Shown one piece after another: positions 21,056 to 32,191 of a DNA stretch of 64,000 bases (positions are counted from its first letter, which is position 1; each line of letters starts with the position of its first letter). The DNA comes from Hermatobates lingyangjiaoensis (taxonomy: Eukaryota > Arthropoda > Insecta > Hemiptera > Hermatobatidae): NCBI GenBank assembly GCA_026182355.1, contig JAPFBL010001617.1, positions 9,115,001-9,179,000 of the forward strand. Reading direction: 5' to 3'. The notes beneath the pieces were generated by a model. The model searched no databases. It was not told where the DNA came from and saw nothing but the letters and a program-made list of their open reading frames with translations. The position numbers were made by a program, and so were the translations under genes.

Positions 21056-21059
21056 AAGA

Positions 21060-21345
21060 GTGATGTAGTGTAGTTTGATTATGTCAAAATTTCAAGACTC
21101 TCAGTTAGGAGAAAAAAATTCAAAAAACAAGTTTTGACCAAAAAAGTGACTTTCCAATTATACAATACATCCCCAAGCAATAGGGCACATGTACGCTATA
21201 AGGTCTATTTTTCCTTGAAACATCAATTTGATACATCAAAGGGTGTGGATTGCAACTTTCCCACAAACTTTTGGATACACACCCACCCACCTACCAATAC
21301 ACATAAAAAAACGTCAAAAAAGAACTTCGGAACTTCGTACACTCC
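21060..21345 (-). repeat. Interspersed repeat family R, truncated minus copy
   Basis: Contains 'atgtcaaaatttcaagactc' (about 21081) and an ACCCACCCACCTACC tract (21280-21295). It breaks off where family J begins. Confidence 0.65.
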
Positions 21346-21800
21346 TCATCCATAATGTCATATTGTACATGCCATATTTGTAACTAAATTGAACTTCAGA
21401 TTTGAAGTCCATAACATTAATGACTTTCATGCATATACATAGGGAAGTAAGTATCCCTCAGATCTACAGTTTTAGGTTGATTTGACAAATATCTTTATCC
21501 TTTCCAATCCGATTGGCTCGTATTCAGATATAATATAATCAACGGTTTGACCCTCTTTTAGACAGGGAATGTGAATTCTTTTATGATGTCGAATACAGCT
21601 TCCATTGATAGTAGTTAAGTTGGCAAACTTCTGAAGGATGTCCTACATATATTCTCAAATTCTCCCGTTGTTTACTAATTCATTCCCAGGTATCTCCATG
21701 TTTCTAGGTACTTCTATTAAAATCAAATGATTTATACAATTGTCATTATTAATTTAGCACTTGTCAGTATATCAGACTAGGGGCCATTCATTGATATCAG
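21345..21800 (-). repeat. Interspersed repeat family J, minus fragment
   Basis: It matches 11160-11330 over 'ttgtaactaaattgaacttc', 'agtatccctc' and 'ccaatccgattggctcgtat'. The 5' limit is uncertain. Confidence 0.55.
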
Positions 21801-23100
21801 ATAGAGTTCAATTCAGGTGATCATTTTTGTTCACTCAGAGGCCTGTAAAATAATCTACGTTGAACATCGTATCTAACAACATATAAGACAAACTATTAAT
21901 TATTTTGATATTTCATCTCCGATAAAAGTCTTTTCATTTTGTAAAATAAACAGAAAATTATCAAAAATTTTTCATATAGATGTCTATGTAGAAGATGCTT
22001 ATTAGTCATTCAATCCTGGAGGTAGTACAGATACTGATTGCTCGAGTTATCACTATACATGCTTTTTTTGTATATCAAACAACCGATGTACATCGTATAA
22101 TTGGTTTTACCACAACAGTAATATTGCTTTTGTAAGGCCAAAGAGAACATTTCATGTTGAGACTCCACTTTTGAAACATATTCTCTTACAGCAGGACATT
22201 TATTTTATTCTCTTATTGAATTTTGCATGACTTTTCCAGTTAAATCATTGATCTAACGAACCTGTAACAGTATGCCCGTAACTCTGATAGTTTCAGCTTT
22301 GTTAAAATGCTCAGAATAAGATAAGTTGTAACCGTAATGTTGTTATTGTTCAATTACACTAATATTTTTTTCTACACTTATCGTCTCTCTTTGTTCACAT
22401 AACATCACAAAAGTAAAATTAATCAAAGTCTATCTTAATTTGAAAGAATTAATTTACTAGAAATATGTATAAAGGAATTAGATTTAAAAATATGTAATTG
22501 GAATGGATCCTATTTCTGAGCGGTGTTAATAATAACTTGGTACTGTTAATAAAATTAAATAAATCATTATGGTTCATTGGATCCTCAGAATGAGTATCAT
22601 AATTTTAGAATGCAATAAAATTTGGTCTGTGTCGTATTGTGTATAATATTTTAAGCAAATTTAATAGATTTTTAAAGTTTATTTTGTTTAATATGTTTTG
22701 TTAGTTATAGCTTAAAATTCGAAAGTACGAATGTTCATACTTATGGTTTGATCATTGATAAATAATTTAAATTTAATATAATATAATAATAGAAAATTTA
22801 AACAATTTTCTAACAAAAATGAATGAGTAATGAACTATTACTATCAGAGTTGTCAGACAATGGGGAAACGCGGAGATACACATCACAGCATTTGAGGATT
22901 ATGGTATCCAAGTATTGTTGATATAATCATACAATATTACATTATATTAGAAGGAGAGAATAGATTGAAACATGTTTTAAAGGTCTAATACGTTTTTAAA
23001 CATTTCTGTTAATAGAATTTGAATATGCCTGAGTATTCTAATTTCATTTAGAATTTAGGTATTTAACTAAGAAAAGGGATCAAGAAGAAAGCTGTATGAC
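21801..23100. other. Unique AT-rich intron sequence
   Basis: No gene, RNA or repeat family was recognised. Confidence 0.35.
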
Positions 23101-23109
23101 GTGAAGGAG

Positions 23110-23345
23110 AAATAAAAGCAGAATAATAAATTGGAAGAGAGAGAGAAGAGGAAGAGGGAGAGAGAGCAAGAGAGAGAGAGTGAGTGAGAGGGGCGTCGTT
23201 ATGGCAACGGTAACATGGCGTGTCAATAAGGGAGCGTCGGCGAGCCATCCACACCCAGAGCTTCATTCTCCAATTAGTGGCAAGTCTGAACTCGTCCGCA
23301 GCAGAGCTTTGCAGATATCCTCCCGAAACCATCAAAGATATAATA
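23110..23345. promoter_or_regulatory. Candidate regulatory island with X-box
   Basis: A purine-rich GAGA tract (23130-23190) leads into a GC-richer non-repetitive segment. 23195-23208 reads GTCGTTATGGCAAC, a full match to the RFX/DAF-19 X-box consensus as I remember it, and is directly followed by GGTAAC. A homeodomain-type CCAATTAG lies near 23269-23276. Function is inferred only from composition and motifs. Open frames here are short and lack splice context. Confidence 0.35.
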
Positions 23346-26300
23346 TTCAACGTAAAACATTCTTTAAAGTGTAATAACCTTATTACATTTGGTAATCTCC
23401 TAGGAGAGTTCTATCAATATTTAAATAATAAAAATGCAACTTTCTTCATTTCTTACAGGAGATTTGTTTGACTAATTTCAAATGCTGACATTAAAATGAT
23501 TGCTTGGAACATGTGAAGGTTTTTAAAACCTACTATTAATACATACTATTCAGAATAGTGGCTCGACCATTTACTTTCTATAATTGTTATAGAAAAGTGG
23601 CCTTAGCAAAGGAGACAATTGGGATAAATGAAACCCATCAAATACTGAGTATTTTTGACCAATGCAATAAAAAAAAAGTTTTAGAAAACTCCTAAATTAC
23701 AAACATTATGTAAACATCAACAAGATGCTACCACCAACTAGTATACATATATAATGGTATTTCATTTGCAAAATTTACGCTAACCCAGTATATATCTATA
23801 TCTCTACACTAGCCATAACATAGTTGTCATTAATATATGCTTTGATATAAAGTAACTAGTTATTAATTATTAAAAGATACTTATCATAATATGGAAAAGT
23901 ATCAATCAACTTTCAAATTCAAAATGAGCCTTTAGTATGAATTGAGAGAACCACGCATAATTCCATATCATTTCCTAAATATTTATAAGTTATATTAAAA
24001 ACCATTTTTTCTATCATATGGTGATTGTACAACTTACAAATTTATAATATGGATATAAGAATAAACAAACTATTTTACTATTTAAACTAATCAGTCTTTG
24101 ATATAAATGACTGGTATATGCCTCACAATTTGATTGATTTCAGAACTTAATTTTGATACCTACTGGAACTTAAAGCAAGTATGCGAGTGTACGATAACAA
24201 AATTCAATCATGATGATGCATTTTTCAAAACCAATTGTAATATAACAAAACTAATTTTGTAAGTTTTAGTTATATTATATTTGAAAAATGATGATTGAAA
24301 TCGTAAATACTGCTTTGTCAATAAACTCAGTTCGAAATCTATCAATAATGAATCAACTTTTATTATTTGCATTTATGATTGGATGCACGTAAATCAAGTG
24401 GAGTGGAAATGAGTCGAATGAATGGTGTGTAATATGCACTTGGGTTAGTTAAGAAGATGAGTGTTCAGTCGGTCGAAGGGTGGCCCGGAGTGAAGGGCAT
24501 CCCCTCACTCCAACCAAATCTCTTTTTCTAATGCCACCGCCACTAACAATCAAATCAGGAAAAATCCCCATCTCAATATTTATTCTGATTCCAAACCAAT
24601 CATTTGTCTTCGTTTCATTGATTTATTTTGCAAGATTAATGGAGCTAATAAAGGGAATTTTCAAAAACAGAACCACCTTACCATTTAGGTCATTTGATGT
24701 ATTATTAAGCAAGATTTTGATATATTCTAAGTTAGTATTGACTAAAACTAAATTTTTAAACTGTTTCAAATATTTCATTAAATTAACTACATAATTTTCC
24801 TCATTCACTATATATCTGTATCAACAACGACAAAGCCATCTCATGTCAATTATAAAATAAATAAGGATCACAAATTACTAACTGTTAAGGGAATCCAACC
24901 CAGGAATCCGTGGTGGAGGCAAACGATTAATCTATCTCCATCGTCCACGAAATTTATTGTTTCTGCCTTCATCAGTATTCTACTACAATAGAACCGGATT
25001 TTCAGCCAACCGGCTAAATAGATGCGATATTAAAGATCAACATGTGACAATGGTGTAGGACCTTTTGAGTCAGATATCTACACACACCTCCTGATGAGAC
25101 AGTATTCAGTTTTATTTATAGCAATATTGAATTTTATAAACTGCCCACGTTTGTAACTAGTAAAATAAGTCGTAACTATTTTGGACTTTTTACCAAAATT
25201 GTCCCAAATAAATGTAAATACAATAAATAGTTCAAACTATTTTGAAGGAATAAAAAGTTGTAAATAATTTTAAATTACTACTAGGGTTACCTATGATTCT
25301 AAATGTATTTCCTGAGACTTACAACACACACCCAAAACCCTATGGAGAATGCAGTGTTACCAATGATGGATGAGTTTCCCTTCACCGCTTCACAGGGTTG
25401 TGGCGCTTTCCCTGTAGTTAGACTTAACTACATAACGTCTCAACAAAGCTTCAAAAGGCTCCAAGTTTCGGCCATTCAAAGCCGAGCTCCATTTATATTT
25501 GGTTCATAGAATATCCAGCATTAAATAAATGAACTTTTATTCTCTTCTAAATACATCGTTAGACTCAATTATTTCCTTAATCTAAATTAAATTATTTATT
25601 CGTAATCATTAATACTAAAAAGCAATTCTGTTACTGTTACTTGTAACAAGGATGGACTTTCATTTTCCTTTTTGGTTTGTTACATAAGAATATGACTTTG
25701 CTTGTCTTTTCAAGCAATGGTAAGTTGTATTTTAATTGTTTATGACTCTGGCATGTTATCATAGTGTTTTGTGACTTTAAATACACATAGTTGTTACCTT
25801 TGTGTTCACATGCATCACATAATCATTAATTTATGATAAAATTATTTTTATTCTGATTATCTAACTAGTTTAGTTGCTAAAATCAAACAATATAAACAAA
25901 TTTTTATTTATTAAACTCTTAAAATGAAATAGAGAATCTATATCTGAAGAGTTGGCATTCCTGTTATAATTATCACTCAAAAACTGTTTTAAAAATAAAA
26001 AAAAACTCATTTTAAGTGATAAAAAATTATAATTCAAGGTAAAATACCCACTGACACAGAATTAGGGAAGTCAACAATAACTAAGCACTTTGCATTATAT
26101 TATTATTTGTCTTCACTATTCAGATTTTGAACAACATTTCAGACAATACACCAATCTATTTACTAAATTCTTACAAGGTTGGCAAATGAAAGAAAAAGTG
26201 TGTTTTCAGCAATAATTAATTATATAAGAAATTCTAGGTTAAATCGTAAGATTAATATAGATTAATCTTACAATTTCGATGTAATTATATATATAATTAC

Positions 26301-26680
26301 ATTGTAGATTTTAGATATATCTTACGATGTAATTGTGAATATAATTGCAATATCTAAAATTGAATACAGATTATTCATAATCATATTGTTGGTTAATTAA
26401 CAGCAAATTCTCACAGGAGAGCCTTACTTTGTTCCTTGCAGCGATTTATTTAGTTAGCTAATTCAAGTAAATAGTGTTTTAAAATATTTGGTTTCATTGA
26501 GCGGTTTCTTCTTCCGAGTTTTTTGTATATTTAAAATAATTATTTATACATAACTAACTCCCTGAAAGTAATGTAATCGCAAATTGTTAATAATACTTTC
26601 TTAACTTTTCATTGTTTATTGTTTTTATGAGTAAAATGAATCCTATTTCAGGTCATACTGGAAATCTAGTGTGAAATATA
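23346..26680. other. Unique intron sequence with a few palindromes
   Basis: No gene was recognised. An imperfect hairpin lies at 24205-24300 ('catttttcaaa' paired with 'tttgaaaaatg', then ATATAAC blocks). Slightly GC-richer patches occur at 24470-24560 and 24880-25080. Back-to-back AT palindromes at 26250-26345 include 'gtaagattaatatagattaa' with its complement. Confidence 0.35.
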
Positions 26681-26689
26681 GTAATTAAA

Positions 26690-26840
26690 TGTGCGGAGGG
26701 GTGGAGTGCGAGGGTAAAGGTGTCCAGCGGGCATGCGCCTCCCAGGCGCAGTGCCATTGGCTCCAACCTGCACCCCGATCAATCCCTACCCTCCACTCGC
26801 CTCCTCCATCACTCCAGTCCACCCTTAACAACAATAAACT
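26690..26840. promoter_or_regulatory. Candidate conserved non-coding island
   Basis: This is a sharply GC-richer, non-repeat segment in the AT-rich intron. It contains 'gggcatgcgcctcccaggcg', a CCATTGG (inverted CCAAT-type) at about 26753 and a pyrimidine-rich stretch. It is not obviously coding. The open frame over it has no recognisable domain. Confidence 0.3.
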
Positions 26841-27469
26841 TGACTTTATTTGCTAATGACGAATTCTTTCTAAACTCTATAATAACTGGCACCATGTATG
26901 CTATTCAAATCTATTCTGGTAGCCGGATTAGTGACAGCTATTAAAAACTAAACACAAATAACGTTTTTTTTTAAATTACGATAATATAGGGCTAAAAAGA
27001 TGGATTTAAAGGGGATTCTTTAAAATTACATACCCTAACTGAATTTAAATTCTAAAACAAAATAAAATTTTTGTAAGAAACAATTTTTTTTTTGTAGAAT
27101 CACCCATATTAAAAGTATTAAAATCGATAAAAAATGAAATCCAACTAACATGTAAAGTAAAGAAGAACACAACAGGTCCACATTAAATACTGACTCTAAA
27201 ATCATAACTTTAGGCTGATGAAACTAATCAAAGCAACACCCTCAGTATTAAAACGTTCAGATTAGTGGAGTTTATCGCTATTCTCAGATAATATCAAATC
27301 AACATGTTTCTTCATTTCAGTTTACTTTATTTTCATTTTAATTTCATATATCTTACTAGAACTATTTAGGCAGACATATTGCTGTAAACATGTGAGATTA
27401 CAATTAAAAAAATTACTACAATGTAAAAGAGAAACGAGTAAGTTTTAAAACTTGACGATTATTCGTCAA
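26841..27469. other. AT-rich intron sequence
   Basis: No feature recognised. Confidence 0.35.
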
Positions 27470-27574
27470 TGTACTATGTACTAATAATGGTATTCTCTAT
27501 AATTTCTAATGGCATTTTGGAATACCAAGTATAATAGAACTTTTGATTTCGTCAAAGATGGGTAAGTTTGCTAT
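27470..27574 (+). mobile_element. Helitron family A, 3' end fragment
   Basis: It carries only the terminal about 100 bp shared by the family ('ctaataatggt', 'ggaataccaagtataataga', 'gtcaaagatggg'). The terminal CTAG is mutated to CTAT. Confidence 0.7.
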
Positions 27575-27596
27575 GTATTATATATAACTGTAAACT

Positions 27597-27978
27597 TTTT
27601 TTTCAATTTAATATTTGCTTAATAAAAACACTGGTAATAAAGTAAGGTATGGAACCAGACTAGCCCAGTGGATTGCGTGCTCTCCGATGACAGTTCTGCA
27701 AATGGATTATAAATAAATGTAACAAACAAATATTTTTTTGAACTTAAAATGTGAATAATATAAAAAAAGTTAATAAAGTAAAGGCATTAAGTCAGAGTAG
27801 CCAGTGGCTTGCTTGCACGTCTATGACAGTAGTGCAAATGTACTATAAATAAATACAACAAAAACATTTTTTTTTTAGTTTAATATTAGCGTAATATAAA
27901 CATTGGTAATAAAGTAAGGTATAGAACCAGAGTAGTAAAGTGGCTTGCGTGCTCGCTGTTGACAGTAGCACAAGTATA
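27597..27978 (+). repeat. Three tandem copies of a ~135-bp unit with tRNA-like A box
   Basis: The units start near 27597, 27731 and 27866. Each runs 'ggtaataaagtaaggtat' or similar, then a 'cagagtagc..agtgg.ttgcg' segment, a GATGACAGT-like segment and a 'tataaataaat' spacer. The TAGCCCAGTGGATTGCG portion resembles a Pol III A box. No clear B box is present. The third unit is cut by the Helitron that starts at 27979. Confidence 0.65.
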
Positions 27979-29215
27979 TCTATATAAATAAAAGAAAGGT
28001 TTTTTGTCTGTACATTGCTTAGAACTGACTGATTTCAAGTTTTCTTTACGTGTCATACTTTAGAGAAGCCGCATGTACCCTTGGATTAATTTCTGTTTGT
28101 CGGTTTGTCCGCAAAAGATTGTCACAAGTAAACTCAGCCACCATGAGACATTTGGCTAAAACTTTGACAGTAGATTTGTGTATGTCTAACTTAAAATCGA
28201 AGCTTTGAATGGATTGAATATTCAACGATGAAGCGAAGTTATGAACTTTTAAGCCGTGTTTCGTTAACTACACAGACATGTTTATTTTGAAAATATACAG
28301 GTGTAGCAATTGGGTATTGTTAGTTGATTTTAATATCATTTGTGTACATGAATATATTGCTTATTTGAGCTTATTGACACGGTGTTTCCCAGAGTTCAAG
28401 ATGTACTATCGATTCAGAATAAATGTCTTTGTGAACGAGCAATGCTCAAGCCTTATTAATGGACAGGCAGGAAAAATCAGCAAACATGTTCTTACGCTAT
28501 ATCAACCCAAAGATAGAACTTAAAAGTCAGTAAAGAGAGTGATTAGTAATGAGGAAGTAGTTCATTATCCAACTGAATTTCTTGACTCCGTGACTGCTCC
28601 TGGACTGCCTGCTCATGAGTAAAAACTTAAAGTAGGAGCATCATCATGCTGTGATTTAGTATCAGTAACAAATTTCACGTTACGCAACTTGAGTGCCCCG
28701 GGAAATGTGCAACGGAACAGGACTCTGAGTTTGTGCTCTGCACAGATATGCCATAGAGGCGGATATCATGACTGGGTGTGGAATGGGGAGTCTGTGTGTA
28801 TACCACCCATACCATTGATTTCGAGTCACTATCTGTTTCCGTTGAAACGATTGCAAAGTCCCGTCAGAGTCTATTTCGCAATGACGTTAACTAAGTCGCA
28901 AGGGGAAACTTTATCTAACGCAGGAATTCAAGTTAGCGAGACCAAGTTTTTCTCATATGATAACTGTAGTTTACTTGCTCAAGAGTCAGAGGTTCCAACT
29001 GTTTGTTCTTCCGTGAACCTGAAGGACAGACAGCTAATGTATTGTATACAGAGGCAGTTGTTTAACACTGCATTAATAATGGTACTTTCTACTATTCTAT
29101 AATTTCTAATTATAGTATTAGTATAATTCTATAATTGGTATGGTATTCCATGATATTTTGGAATACCAAGTATAATAGAATTTTTGATTCCTTGAAAGAC
29201 GAGTACGTTTGCTAG
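27979..29215 (+). mobile_element. Helitron family A, 1.24-kb copy
   Basis: The 5' end is A|TCTATATAAATAAAAG and the 3' end is GCTAG|T at 29211-29216, which follows the A|TC...CTRR|T rule of Helitron insertion. The body encodes decayed C-terminal helicase sequence. The 3' hairpin seen in the 60.4-kb copy (CCGTC/GACGG) is degenerate here. Confidence 0.85.
28510..29050 (+). pseudogene. Helitron Pif1-like helicase C-terminal remnant
   Basis: Successive frames give HYPTEFLDSVTAPGLPAHE, then LRNLSAPGNVQRNRTLS, then VRVYFAMTLTKSQGETLSNA. These correspond to the end of the Rep/helicase protein, including helicase motif VI (MT..KSQGET). A stop and frameshifts separate them. The open frame at 28689-29102 is the best-preserved part. 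The same remnant occurs in the copies at 16.6 and 60.1 kb and, more decayed, at 18.9 kb. Confidence 0.75.
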
Positions 29216-29217
29216 TT

Positions 29218-29560
29218 CTATAATAAATAATGCCTCAATGATACGTAATCTTGTCTGGTCGTTTTTCTGCAAAGTCTTTGTATTGTTGATGAGCATTTCT
29301 TTAATTCCTTAATTCCATGGGCAGTTGAAGCATGCTCTTTGGTTCTACCTGAAGTGAGGTTCATTGGTAGCCTTCTTGATAGTGGAGTTTTAGTAGAACC
29401 AACGTACGCAGATTGTAGGGACTCACAGTTCCCTGTGTTACATCGAAACTCGTACACTTGTTCAACAGAGTGTTGATTTGTTCTGAAGGTTATTTCTAAT
29501 TATCATGCTCACTGTTGTTGAGCTTGTATAAAAAATCTTCAGTTTTAGTTGGTCTTTACG
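29218..29560 (-). pseudogene. PLE GIY-YIG endonuclease fragment
   Basis: The minus-strand frame reads TVSMIIRNNLQNKST upstream and then VYEFRCNTGNCESLQSAYVG, STKTPLSRRL and a KEHASTAHG block. This fits the GIY-YIG nuclease of a Penelope-like element, with intact Y...YVG and the first catalytic arginine. It begins right beside the Helitron 3' end and stops at about 29218. Confidence 0.78.
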
Positions 29561-29596
29561 TAGACTAAAAACTTTTATTTACATATTCCGACATGT

Positions 29597-29700
29597 TTAC
29601 CAAAATTGAAATTGAGACTCAGTAGAAAAGTTGTGAAATTAAAAATAGGCATACAATTTAACAACAAATGCATAAAGGAAGGTCTGATTCCGAAATATAC

Positions 29701-29705
<5 letters not shown>
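29597..29705 (+). pseudogene. PLE N-terminal coding fragment ending in (TA)n
   Basis: The plus frame reads LPKLKLRLSRKVVKLKIGI, then QFNNKCIKEGLIPKYTNIY. It matches the peptide encoded at 38166-38345 (RKCVKIEIGIGFNRTCINEG, LLPKYTNIYI). In both places the coding sequence runs straight into a TA array after PKYTNIY. I read this as the start of the PLE protein located in the pseudo-LTR. Confidence 0.65.

Positions 29706-29745
<40 letters not shown>
29706..29745. repeat. (TA)n microsatellite
   Basis: A TA run of about 40 bp lies between the PLE N-terminal fragment and the 30-kb palindrome. Confidence 0.9.
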
Positions 29746-29748
<3 letters not shown>

Positions 29749-29784
29749 GAAAAAAGACAACAAATAGAAGAAGCGAGAAAACTT

Positions 29785-29826
29785 ACTGGGTCGATATTTC
29801 GAACTGAAGTTCGTCGTCAGGGAGAA
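29785..29826 (-). ncRNA. Hammerhead ribozyme candidate, family 3 (left arm)
   Basis: This is the mirror of the right-arm core. The minus-strand CTGACGA is at 29820-29814, with an extra C, stem II GAAC/GTTC around TTCA, GAAA (29800-29797) and then the self-complementary ATAT followed by C. Confidence 0.65.
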
Positions 29827-29959
29827 GAAGGGAAGAAGAAGGGAAGAGGAAGAGGCACGTGCGTCCACTCGTACAAGCAGAGGGCTACCCCGTAGCCCTC
29901 TGGTAGCCCTCTGCTTGTACGAGTGGACGCACGTGCCTCTTCCTCTTCCCTTCTTCTTC

Positions 29960-30010
29960 CCTTCTTCTCCCTGACGACGAACTTCAGTTCGAAATATCGA
30001 CCCAGTAAGT
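29960..30010 (+). ncRNA. Hammerhead ribozyme candidate, family 3 (right arm)
   Basis: CTGACGA is at 29971-29977, with an extra C at 29978. Stem II is GAAC (29979-29982) with GTTC (29987-29990), and GAAA is at 29991-29994. Stem III ATAT is self-complementary and the predicted cleavage is after C29998. Stem I is weak, since only the first pair is convincing. That lowers confidence in activity. Confidence 0.62.
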
Positions 30011-30052
30011 TTTCTCGCTTCTTCTATTTGTTGTCTTTTTTCATTTATATAT

Positions 30053-30082
30053 CTGTCCGGTTTGGACCGTTTTAATATTTTG

Positions 30083-30122
<40 letters not shown>

Positions 30123-30494
30123 ATTTACAGAGCGAGAGAGAGAGAGTTTATCAAATCTTCACTTACCATTTTCATTAAATTATAACATTATTTGTATTAA
30201 TAAGTGTTTTTTATAAGAATATATGTAGTTTCCTGGCATGCTTGCAATGGAATGGAACCATTTGGCGTAGTATGGTATGTTTGCCAGAGACATATAAGAT
30301 CAATTAGTAACGCAGAGAAGTTTCAGGACTTTCATATAAAGGAAGTTTCAGAAGTTTCATAAAATGGGGCTAAAATAGAGCAAAATTGTTATCTCGTAAC
30401 TCAAAATACTACAAGACTACAAGGTTTCTGTCTTCAAATGTCATCTTCAGGTAAAGTAGGGCTACTCGTAATCTGGACTTAAATATATTTTTTT
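30053..30494. other. (TA)n tract and AT-rich intron sequence
   Basis: A TA run at about 30087-30114 is followed by a short GAGA tract and unique AT-rich DNA. No gene was recognised. Confidence 0.4.
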
Positions 30495-31135
30495 TTGTTT
30501 TACTGTAAGTAAAGTATAGCGATAATTGAAAAATTAAATCTCGAAATTTTGACAGATATACATGATTTGGCAAAGCATATTTTTGACGTTTTTTCTGTGT
30601 GCGTATGTGTGTGTTTGTAAGTGGTTGTGCATCTAAATGTTTATGGTCACGCTATGATGGATAAAATTCATAATACACCCAAAATAGTGTAGATGTACTC
30701 TTAACTCTAGCGTGTTGAAACTTAATTATTATTACAATACTGGCAACAGTATGAACAAAAGTATAGAATTTTCTATAACGAAGAAGATTAGTTACGGAAT
30801 AAAATGTAAATTTTGACTTATAATTGATTCTGAAAGTTTGTGGACATGATACAGTTTACACCATTTGAGGGATCATAATGAAATTACACCTAAAAATTCG
30901 GATGAACTAAATACTTGTTTGTTCAAATTACATGAACGCAAAGGAGCGTTATGGTACATTTTATAATTTCAGAAAATGTTTTTATCCTAAGCGGATAATA
31001 ATATTACGATGAAAATCTATTTTAAATTAGAATGCTACAAAAAAAGTATTTTAAAAATTCAGATTACTGGAAAAGGCAATTTAGCGCTGAAAACTTAAAA
31101 TCCATGTTTGGAAAACAGATAACCTGCTGTATTTT
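30495..31135 (+). repeat. Interspersed repeat family R, plus copy
   Basis: It starts with 'ttactgtaagtaaagtatag'. A GTGTGCGTATGTGTGTG tract at 30597-30615 follows, then 'ggtcacgctatgatggataa'. It ends near 'aacctgctgta'. The tract is short and interrupted. Confidence 0.68.
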
Positions 31136-32191
31136 TTTGTCTTTGCTTAGATTGACAAAGAAATTTGTTATCAGGATCCAATAAAAAAGAATTACTATTT
31201 ACATGTAAAAAAAGAAATTGAAGATGAGTTAATATGATTTGTAAGACGATTTAATTCTCAAAACGTAAAAGGAAACGGGAACCCTAAATTGGTTTTATGA
31301 TTTGTTTAATTACCATCCAGTGTGTGATGGATGGTTGCCTAATGAAACTGTTGTAATCTACCTGCATGTTTACCTTTTAAAAAAATATTAATATCAGATA
31401 TATAGTTATTGGTATGTTTAAGAACCCAATGGTTTTAAGTAATACTGAATGATGGGAGAGATACTTTTCGTTCATTAAGACAAAACGGTTACTAATTGTA
31501 ATCAACTTTCCGGTGGTTGAATAAACAGGAAATTTTGCATTAGGTACAATTTTATTACGAATATTTCATGAGTTTAGTGTAATATTACACTAAATTACTA
31601 AAATATTACACTAATATTTTATTCTAATATTACACTAAATGGATAAGAGGAGTATTGACTACCTGCCCTACCTTCGGCATGGAAAAGTTATTAAAAGTAC
31701 TCTCTCAGATTCTTTTATTAGAGAGTCAATTTGCAGTCTATTAAAACTGGTACGAAATTGAAATGTTTTAAGTTGAAATAAAAAAGTTTAAAAGTTTGAT
31801 GTATATTTACAATGCCTCTCAGAATATTTAGCATTTTCGAAAACTTGATACAAAATAACACCTTCTTTTAAAGAAACAGGCTTTTGTCTGGTATACTAAT
31901 GAGTCAAAAATTAATACTAAAATCCACCTTTATCAAAGATACAATTTATAAATGACTGAAGAAGAAGGCAAACAGAAGGTGCTAAAAAATTTTATTCCAG
32001 TTGAACTTAAATTTATCAAAATAATGTATCAAAGGAAAGAGTTTTTACCAGAATCCAAGCAGAGTAGTTTATTGAACTTTATTTGTTTTTAAAAAAAACC
32101 TTGAAATGATGGATATAACTTATAATTTAAATAAGTATTTTGATATCTAAAATGTTTAATATGAATAAACAATTGATGCTAAGGAATAGTA
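31136..32191. other. AT-rich intron sequence
   Basis: No gene was recognised. Around 31575-31635 the phrase 'aatattacacta' is repeated several times. Confidence 0.35.

Larger units (their letters stand above)
29741..30052. repeat. Near-perfect 310-bp palindrome
   Basis: The left arm (29741 to about 29893) and right arm (to about 30052) are almost exact reverse complements. They include 'aaatgaaaaaagacaacaaa' at the outer ends, a purine-rich GGGAAGAAG tract and 'cgtgcgtccactcgtacaag'. The centre holds the duplicated phrase 'tagccctctg'. Each arm carries a family-3 hammerhead core. Confidence 0.88.

Noticed and set aside
25303..25509. Possible small exon or gene (MENAVLPMMDEFPFTASQGC)
   Set aside because: I recognise no family, and there is no clear promoter or splice pair. 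Left as unexplained intron sequence.
29575..29895. Frames with long IYIYIY runs (also at 36.5, 37.9 and 43.4 kb)
   Set aside because: Translations of (TA)n arrays. Only the flanking PKYTN or KIGI parts are meaningful.
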